Source: Bufo bufo
Lineage: Eukaryota > Chordata > Amphibia > Anura > Bufonidae
Direction: 5' to 3'
Assembly (NCBI RefSeq): GCF_905171765.1
Contig: NC_053397.1
Location: forward strand, 5,412,946 to 5,476,945
Length of the DNA: 64,000 nucleotides
Shown here: positions 55,780 to 64,000 of the stretch, piece by piece
Layout: each line of letters starts with the position of its first letter
Position numbering within the stretch: position 1 is the first letter of the stretch
Translations under genes and position numbers: made by a program
Notes under the pieces: model-generated
The model's database searches: none
The model's input: the letters and a program-made list of their open reading frames with translations, nothing else
Told to the model about the DNA's origin: nothing

Positions 55780-58700
55780 GTCCATAGTCTCACTGCTCTT
55801 ACAGTAAAGAATCTATAGTCTCACTTCTATTACAGTAAAGAGTCTATAGTCTCACTGCTATTACAGTAAAGAGTCTATAGTCTCACTGCTATTACAGTAA
55901 AGAGTCCATAGTCTCACTGCTCTTACAGTAAAGAGTCCATAGTCTCACTGCTATTACAGTAAAGAGTCCATAGTCTCACTGCTCTTAGAGTAAAGAGTCC
56001 ATAGTCTCACTGCTCTTACCGTAAAGAGTCCAAAGTCTCACTGCTCTTACATTAAAGAGTCCATAGTCTCACTGCTCTTACAGTAAAGAGTCCATAGTCT
56101 CACTTCTATTACAGTAAAGAGTCTATAGTCTCACTGCTATTACAGTAAAGATTCCATAGTCTCACTGCTCTTACAGTAAAGAGTCCATAGTCTCACTGTT
56201 CTTACAGTAAATAATCCATAGTCTCACTGCTCTTACCATAAATAATCCATAGTTTCAATGCTCTTACAGTAGAGTCCATAGTCTCACTGCTCTTACAGTA
56301 AAGAATCCATAGTCTCACTGCTCTTACAGTAAAGAGTCCATAGACTCACTGCTCTTACAGTAAAGAGTCTATAGTCTCACTGCTCTTACAGTAAAGAGTC
56401 CATAGTCTCACTGCTCTTACAGTAAAGAGTCCATAGTCTCACTGCTCTTACAGTAAAGAGTCCATAGTCTCACTGCTCTTACAGTAAAGAGTCCATAGTC
56501 TCACTGCTCTTACAGTAAAGAGTCCATAGTCTCACTGCTCTTACAGCAAAGAGTCCATAGTCTCACTGCTCTTACATTAAAGAGTCCATAGTCTCACTGC
56601 TCTTACAGTAAAGAGTCCATAGTCTCACTGCTCTTACAGTATAGAGTCCACAGTCTCCCTGCTCTTACAGTATAGAGTCCATAGTCTCACTGCTCTTACA
56701 GTATAGAGTCCACAGTCTCCCTGCTCTTACAGTATAGAGTCCATAGTCTCACTGCTCTTACAGTACAGAGTCCATAGTCTCACCGCTCTTACAGTACAGA
56801 GTCCATAGTCTCACTGCTCTTACAGTAAAGAGTCCATAATCTCACTGCTCTTACAGTAATGAGTCCATAGTCTCACTGCTCTTACAGTAAAGAGTCTATA
56901 GTCTCACTGCTCTTACAGTAAAGAGTCCACAATCTCACTGCTCTTACAGTAAAGAGTCTATAGTCTCACTGCTCTTACAGTAAAGAGTCCATAGTCTCAC
57001 TGCTCTTACAGTAAAGAGTCCATAGTCTCACTGCTCTTACAGTAAAGAGTCCATAGTCTCACTGCTCTTACAGTATAGAGTCCATAGTCTCACTGCTCTT
57101 ACAGTAAAGAGTCTATAGTCTCACTGCTCTTACAGTAAAGAGTCCATAGTCTCACTGCTCTTAAAGTAAAGAGTCCATAGTCTCACTGCTCTTACAGTAA
57201 AGAGTCTATAGTCTCACTGCTCTTACAGTAAAGAGTCCATAGTCTCACTGCTCTTACAGTAAAGAGTCCATAGTCTCACTGCTCTTACAGTAAAGAGTCC
57301 ATAGTCTCACTGCTCTTACAGTATAGAGTCCATAGTCTCACTGCTCTTACAGTATAGAGTCCAAAGTCTCACTGCTCTTACAGTAAAGAGTCTATAGTCT
57401 CACTGCTCTTACAGTAAAGAGTCCATAGTCTCACTGCTCTTACGGTAAAGAGTCCATAGTCTCACTGGTCTTACAGTAAAGAGTCCATAGTCTCACTGCT
57501 CTTACCGTAAAGAATCCATAGTCTCACTGCTCTTACAGTATAGAGTCAATAGTCTCACTGCTCTTACAGTAAAGAATCCATAGTCTCACTGCTCTTACAG
57601 TAAAGAGCCCATAGTCTCACTGCTCTTACAAAAAATAATCCATAGTCTCACTGCTCTTACAGTAAAGATTCCATAGTCTCACTGTTCTTACAGTAAATAA
57701 TCCATAGTCTCACTGCTCTTACAGTAAAGAGTCCATAGTCTTAGTGCTCTCACCATAAATAATCCATAGTCTCACTGCTCTTACAGTAAAGACTCCATAG
57801 TCTCACTGCTCTTACAGTATAGAGTCCATAGTATCACTGCTCTTACAGTATAGAGTCCACAGTCTCCCTGCTCTTACAGTATAGAGTCCATAGTCTCACT
57901 GCTCTTACAGTAAAGAGTCCATAGTCTCACTGCTCTTACCGTATAGAGTCCATAGTCTCACTGCTCTTACAGTAAAGAGTCCATAGTCTCACTGCTCTTA
58001 CAGTACAGAGTCCATAGTCTCACCGCTCTTACAGTGCAGAGTCCATAGTCTCACTGCTCTTACAGTAAAGAGTCCATAATCTCACTGCTCTTACAGTAAT
58101 GAGTCCATAGTCTCACTGCTCTTACAGTATAGAGTCCATAGTCTCACTGCTCTTACAGTATAGAGTCCATAGTCTCACTGCTCTTACAGTAAAGAGTCCA
58201 TAGTCTCACTGCTCTTACAGTATAGAGTCCATAGTCTCACTGCTCTTACAGTAAAGAGTCCATAGTCTCACTGCTCTTACAGTAAAGAGTCCATAGTCTC
58301 ACTGCTCTTACAGTATAGAGTCCATAGTCTAACTGCTCTTACAGTATAGAGTCCATAGTCTCACCGCTCTTACAGTAAAGAGTCCATAGTCTCACTGCTC
58401 TTACAGTAAAGAGTCCATAGTCTCACTGCTCTTACAGTAAAGAGTCCATAGTCTCACTGCTCTTACAGTAAAGAGTCCATAGTCTCACTGCTCTTACCGT
58501 AAAGAATCCATAGTCTCACTGCTCTTACAGTAAAGAGTCCATAGTCTCACTGCTCTTACAGTATAGAGTCAATAGTCTCACTGCTCTTACAGTAAAGAAT
58601 CCATAGTCTCACTGCTCTTACAGTAAAGAGTCTATAGTCTCACTGCTCTTACAGTAAAGAGTCTATAGTCTCACTGCTCTTACAGTAAAGAGTCTATAGT

Positions 58701-60264
58701 CTCACTGCTCTTACCGTAAAGAATCCATAGTCTCACTGCTCTTACAGTATAGAGTCAATAGTCTCACTGCTCTTACAGTAAAGAATCCATAGTCTCACTG
58801 CTCTTACAGTAAAGAGTCTATAGTCTCACTGCTCTTACCGTAAAGAGTCCATAGTCTCACTGCTCTTACAGTAAAGAGTCCATAGTCTCACTGCTCTTAC
58901 AGTATAGAATCCATAGCCTCACCGCTCTTACAGTATAGAGTCCATAGTCTCACTGCTCTTACAGTATAGAGTCCATAGTCTCACTGCTCTTACAGTAAAG
59001 AGTCTATAGTCTCACTGCTCTTACAGTAAAGAGTCCATAGTCTCACTGCTCTTACAGTAAAGAGTCCATAGTCTCACTGCTCTTACCGTAAAGAATCCAT
59101 AGTCTCACTGCTCTTACAGTATAGAGTCAATAGTCTCACTGCTCTTACAGTAAAGAATCCATAGATTCACTGCTCTTACAGTAAAGAGCCCATAGTCTCA
59201 CTGCTCTTACAGTAAAGAGTCTATAGTCTCACTGTTCTTACAGTAGTCCATAGTCTCCCTGCTCTTACAGTAAAGAGTCCATAGTCTCACTGCTCTTACA
59301 GTAAAGATTCCATAGTCTCACTGTTCTTACAGTAAATAATCCATAGTCTCACTGCTCTTACAGTAAAGAGTCCATAGTCTTAGTGCTCTCACCATAAATA
59401 ATCCATAGTCTCACTGCTCTTACAATAAATAATTCATAGTCTCACTGCTCTTACAGTAAAAAGCCCATAGTCTCCCTGCCCTTACAGTAAAGAATCCATA
59501 GACTCACTGCTCTTACAGTAAAGAGCCCATAGTCTCACTGCTCTTACAGTAAAGAGCCCATAGTCTCACTGCTCTTACAGTAGTCCATAGTCTCCGTGCT
59601 CTTACAGTAAATAATCCATAGTCTCACTGCTCTTACAGTATAGAGTCCATAGTCTCACTGCTCTTATAGTAAAGAGTCCATAGTCTCACTGCTTTTACAG
59701 TAAATAACGCATAGTCTCATTGCTCTTACAGTAAAGAGTCCATAGTCTCACTGGTTTTACAGTAAATAATCCATAGTCTCGCTGCTCTTACAGTAAGGAG
59801 TCCACAGTCTCACTGCTCTTACAGTAAAGAGTCCATAGTCTCACTGCTCTTACAATAAATAATTCATATTCTTACTGCTCTTACAGTAAAGAGTCCATAG
59901 TCTCAGTGCTCTTATCATAAATAAACCATATTTTCAATGCTCTAATCGTAAATAATCCATAGTCTCACTGCTCCTACAGTAAATAATCCATAGTCTCACT
60001 GCTCTTACAGTAAAGAGTCCACAATCTCACTGCTCTTACAGTAAAGAGTCTATAGTCTCACTGCTCTTACAGTAAAGAGTCCATAGTCTCACTGCTCTTA
60101 CTGTAAAGAATCCATAGTCTCACTGCTCTTACAGTAAAGAGTCCATAGTCTCACTGCTCTTACAGTAAAGAGTCCATAGTCTCACTGCTCTTACAGTAAA
60201 GAGTCCATAGTCTCACTGCTCTTACAGTAAAGAGTCCATAGTCTCACTGCTCTTACAGTAAAGA
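55780..60264. repeat. 4,454-bp higher-order unit, copy A
   Basis: Landmark variants recur at a constant distance of 4,454 bp: ATCTATAG at 55811 and 60265, CAGTCTCCCT at 56651 and 61105, AGATTCACTG at 59163 and 63617. The series of variants between the anchors agrees closely by eye. The left limit is about 55,780, where the preceding variant CACTTCCCTTACAGC is not shared. Confidence 0.85.
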
Positions 60265-63200
60265 ATCTATAGTCTCACTTCTATTACAGTAAAGAGTCTA
60301 TAGTCTCACTGCTATTACAGTAAAGAGTCTATAGTCTCACTGCTATTACAGTAAAGAGTCCATAGTCTCACTGCTCTTACAGTAAAGAGTCCATAGTCTC
60401 ACTGCTATTACAGTAAAGAGTCCATAGTCTCACTGCTCTTAGAGTAAAGAGTCCATAGTCTCACTGCTCTTACCGTAAAGAGTCCAAAGTCTCACTGCTC
60501 TTACATTAAAGAGTCCATAGTCTCACTGCTCTTACAGTAAAGAGTCCATAGTCTCACTTCTATTACAGTAAAGAGTCTATAGTCTCACTGCTATTACAGT
60601 AAAGATTCCATAGTCTCACTGCTCTTACAGTAAAGAGTCCATAGTCTCACTGTTCTTACAGTAAATAATCCATAGTCTCACTGCTCTTACCATAAATAAT
60701 CCATAGTTTCAATGCTCTTACAGTAGAGTCCATAGTCTCACTGCTCTTACAGTAAAGAATCCATAGTCTCACTGCTCTTACAGTAAAGAGTCCATAGACT
60801 CACTGCTCTTACAGTAAAGAGTCTATAGTCTCACTGCTCTTACAGTAAAGAGTCCATAGTCTCACTGCTCTTACAGTAAAGAGTCCATAGTCTCACTGCT
60901 CTTACAGTAAAGAGTCCATAGTCTCACTGCTCTTACAGTAAAGAGTCCATAGTCTCACTGCTCTTACAGTAAAGAGTCCATAGTCTCACTGCTCTTACAG
61001 CAAAGAGTCCATAGTCTCACTGCTCTTACATTAAAGAGTCCATAGTCTCACTGCTCTTACAGTAAAGAGTCCATAGTCTCACTGCTCTTACAGTATAGAG
61101 TCCACAGTCTCCCTGCTCTTACAGTATAGAGTCCATAGTCTCACTGCTCTTACAGTATAGAGTCCACAGTCTCCCTGCTCTTACAGTATAGAGTCCATAG
61201 TCTCACTGCTCTTACAGTACAGAGTCCATAGTCTCACCGCTCTTACAGTACAGAGTCCATAGTCTCACTGCTCTTACAGTAAAGAGTCCATAATCTCACT
61301 GCTCTTACAGTAATGAGTCCATAGTCTCACTGCTCTTACAGTAAAGAGTCTATAGTCTCACTGCTCTTACAGTAAAGAGTCCACAATCTCACTGCTCTTA
61401 CAGTAAAGAGTCTATAGTCTCACTGCTCTTACAGTAAAGAGTCCATAGTCTCACTGCTCTTACAGTAAAGAGTCCATAGTCTCACTGCTCTTACAGTAAA
61501 GAGTCCATAGTCTCACTGCTCTTACAGTATAGAGTCCATAGTCTCACTGCTCTTACAGTAAAGAGTCTATAGTCTCACTGCTCTTACAGTAAAGAGTCCA
61601 TAGTCTCACTGCTCTTAAAGTAAAGAGTCCATAGTCTCACTGCTCTTACAGTAAAGAGTCTATAGTCTCACTGCTCTTACAGTAAAGAGTCCATAGTCTC
61701 ACTGCTCTTACAGTAAAGAGTCCATAGTCTCACTGCTCTTACAGTAAAGAGTCCATAGTCTCACTGCTCTTACAGTATAGAGTCCATAGTCTCACTGCTC
61801 TTACAGTATAGAGTCCAATGTCTCACTGCTCTTACAGTAAAGAGTCTATAGTCTCACTGCTCTTACAGTAAAGAGTCCATAGTCTCACTGCTCTTACGGT
61901 AAAGAGTCCATAGTCTCACTGGTCTTACAGTAAAGAGTCCATAGTCTCACTGCTCTTACCGTAAAGAATCCATAGTCTCACTGCTCTTACAGTATAGAGT
62001 CAATAGTCTCACTGCTCTTACAGTAAAGAATCCATAGTCTCACTGCTCTTACAGTAAAGAGTCCATAGTCTCACTGCTCTTACAAAAAATAATCCATAGT
62101 CTCACTGCTCTTACAGTAAAGATTCCATAGTCTCACTGTTCTTACAGTAAATAATCCATAGTCTCACTGCTCTTACAGTAAAGAGTCCATAGTCTTAGTG
62201 CTCTCACCATAAATAATCCATAGTCTCACTGCTCTTACAGTAAAGACTCCATAGTCTCACTGCTCTTACAGTATAGAGTCCATAGTATCACTGCTCTTAC
62301 AGTATAGAGTCCACAGTCTCCCTGCTCTTACAGTATAGAGTCCATAGTCTCACTGCTCTTACAGTAAAGAGTCCATAGTCTCACTGCTCTTACCGTATAG
62401 AGTCCATAGTCTCACTGCTCTTACAGTAAAGAGTCCATAGTCTCACTGCTCTTACAGTACAGAGTCCATAGTCTCACCGCTCTTACAGTGCAGAGTCCAT
62501 AGTCTCACTGCTCTTACAGTAAAGAGTCCATAATCTCACTGCTCTTACAGTAATGAGTCCATAGTCTCACTGCTCTTACAGTATAGAGTCCATAGTCTCA
62601 CTGCTCTTACAGTATAGAGTCCATAGTCTCACTGCTCTTACAGTAAAGAGTCCATAGTCTCACTGCTCTTACAGTAAAGAGTCCATAGTCTCACTGCTCT
62701 TACAGTAAAGAGTCCATAGTCTCACTGCTCTTACAGTAAAGAGTCCATAGTCTCACTGCTCTTACAGTATAGAGTCCATAGTCTAACTGCTCTTACAGTA
62801 TAGAGTCCATAGTCTCACCGCTCTTACAGTAAAGAGTCCATAGTCTCACTGCTCTTACAGTAAAGAGTCCATAGTCTCACTGTTCTTACAGTAAAGAGTC
62901 CATAGTCTCACTGCTCTTACAGTAAAGAGTCCATAGTCTCACTGCTCTTACCGTAAAGAATCCATAGTCTCACTGCTCTTACAGTAAAGAGTCCATAGTC
63001 TCACTGCTCTTACAGTATAGAGTCAATAGTCTCACTGCTCTTACAGTAAAGAATCCATAGTCTCACTGCTCTTACAGTAAAGAGTCTATAGTCTCACTGC
63101 TCTTACAGTAAAGAGTCTATAGTCTCACTGCTCTTACAGTAAAGAGTCTATAGTCTCACTGCTCTTACCGTAAAGAATCCATAGTCTCACTGCTCTTACA

Positions 63201-64000
63201 GTATAGAGTCAATAGTCTCACTGCTCTTACAGTAAAGAATCCATAGTCTCACTGCTCTTACAGTAAAGAGTCTATAGTCTCACTGCTCTTACCGTAAAGA
63301 GTCCATAGTCTCACTGCTCTTACAGTAAAGAGTCCATAGTCTCACTGCTCTTACAGTATAGAATCCATAGCCTCACCGCTCTTACAGTATAGAGTCCATA
63401 GTCTCACTGCTCTTACAGTATAGAGTCCATAGTCTCACTGCTCTTACAGTAAAGAGTCTATAGTCTCACTGCTCTTACAGTAAAGAGTCCATAGTCTCAC
63501 TGCTCTTACAGTAAAGAGTCCATAGTCTCACTGCTCTTACCGTAAAGAATCCATAGTCTCACTGCTCTTACAGTATAGAGTCAATAGTCTCACTGCTCTT
63601 ACAGTAAAGAATCCATAGATTCACTGCTCTTACAGTAAAGAGCCCATAGTCTCACTGCTCTTACAGTAAAGAGTCTATAGTCTCACTGTTCTTACAGTAG
63701 TCCATAGTCTCCCTGCTCTTACAGTAAAGAGTCCATAGTCTCACTGCTCTTACAGTAAAGATTCCATAGTCTCACTGTTCTTACAGTAAATAATCCATAG
63801 TCTCACTGCTCTTACAGTAAAGAGTCCATAGTCTTAGTGCTCTCACCATAAATAATCCATAGTCTCACTGCTCTTACAATAAATAATTCATAGTCTCACT
63901 GCTCTTACAGTAAAAAGCCCATAGTCTCCCTGCCCTTACAGTAAAGAATCCATAGTCTCACTGCTCTTACAGTAAAGAGCCCATAGTCTCACTGCTCTTA
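60265..64000. repeat. 4,454-bp higher-order unit, copy B (cut by window end)
   Basis: Direct tandem partner of 55780-60264, covering about 3.7 kb before the window ends. A few single-base differences (for example GAGCCCATAG against GAGTCCATAG near 57606 and 62060) show that the copies have begun to diverge. Confidence 0.85.

Larger units (their letters stand above)
44763..64000. repeat. 31-bp minisatellite/satellite, more than 600 copies
   Basis: At least 19.2 kb of a 31-bp unit, CCATAGTCTCACTGCTCTTA plus CAGTAAAGAGT, running past the end of the window. Common variants are GTATAGAGT, GTACAGAGT, GAGTCTATAG, CCGTAAAGAATCC, CACTTCTATTACAG, AAATAATCC and a shortened 28-bp form (GAGTCTAGTCTC). 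Variants are not random: long series recur at fixed distances, revealing higher-order duplications. Stop codons occur regularly, and no gene is supported anywhere in the block. Confidence 0.98.

Noticed and set aside
44763..64000. CRISPR array
   Set aside because: The units are contiguous 31-bp repeats without unique spacers, no cas genes are present, and the setting is eukaryotic.

Overview
The window looks like a piece of a large, repeat-rich vertebrate genome, most likely an anuran amphibian (inference). The reasons are a DIRS1-type tyrosine-recombinase retrotransposon, Penelope-like, CR1/L2-like and Ty3/Gypsy elements, a degenerate provirus, palindromic mariner-like and hAT-like short elements, very long minisatellites, and one exon resembling the N-terminus of an amphibian vomeronasal/class C GPCR. 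There is no sign of prokaryotic gene organisation, and no complete single-copy host gene is visible.

Layout. 1-2462 is a ~28-bp AT-rich minisatellite with an internally inverted block. It runs directly into a non-LTR reverse transcriptase fragment (2463-2853, minus). 2912-4576 is a 92-bp minisatellite that resumes at 10250-12138. Between the halves sits a nearly full-length DIRS element (4574-10249) with inverted terminal repeats, gag, RT, RNase H/methyltransferase-like and tyrosine recombinase regions, and an internal complementary region. 12139-16680 is mixed unique DNA with a candidate small exon, two MITEs, back-to-back Penelope GIY-YIG fragments with a hammerhead-like motif, and a palindrome. 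16680-19205 is a 41-bp minisatellite. 19539-29960 is a dispersed repeat whose middle has expanded into about 155 copies of a 61-bp unit. 30250-31543 is another dispersed DNA-transposon-like repeat. 31544-40378 is a minus-strand provirus (long terminal repeat, gag, protease, pol, envelope start). It lacks its 3' end, is full of stops and frameshifts, carries a 0.9-kb palindromic transposon in its LTR, and appears to sit inside a Ty3/Gypsy gag (40406-41260). 43824-44262 is the one good host exon candidate. 44470-64000 is a LINE 3' fragment passing into more than 19 kb of 31-bp minisatellite with nested higher-order duplications.

How it fits together. The parts do not form a pathway. The recurrent theme is that tandem arrays begin inside or at the edge of transposon copies: the 28-bp array in a LINE RT, the 31-bp array in a LINE 3' end, and the 61-bp array inside a dispersed repeat. 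Transposons have in turn inserted into arrays and into each other. The very long open frames over the arrays come from short stop-free repeat units and are not genes. All names rest on motif reading and recalled family features; no database search was possible.
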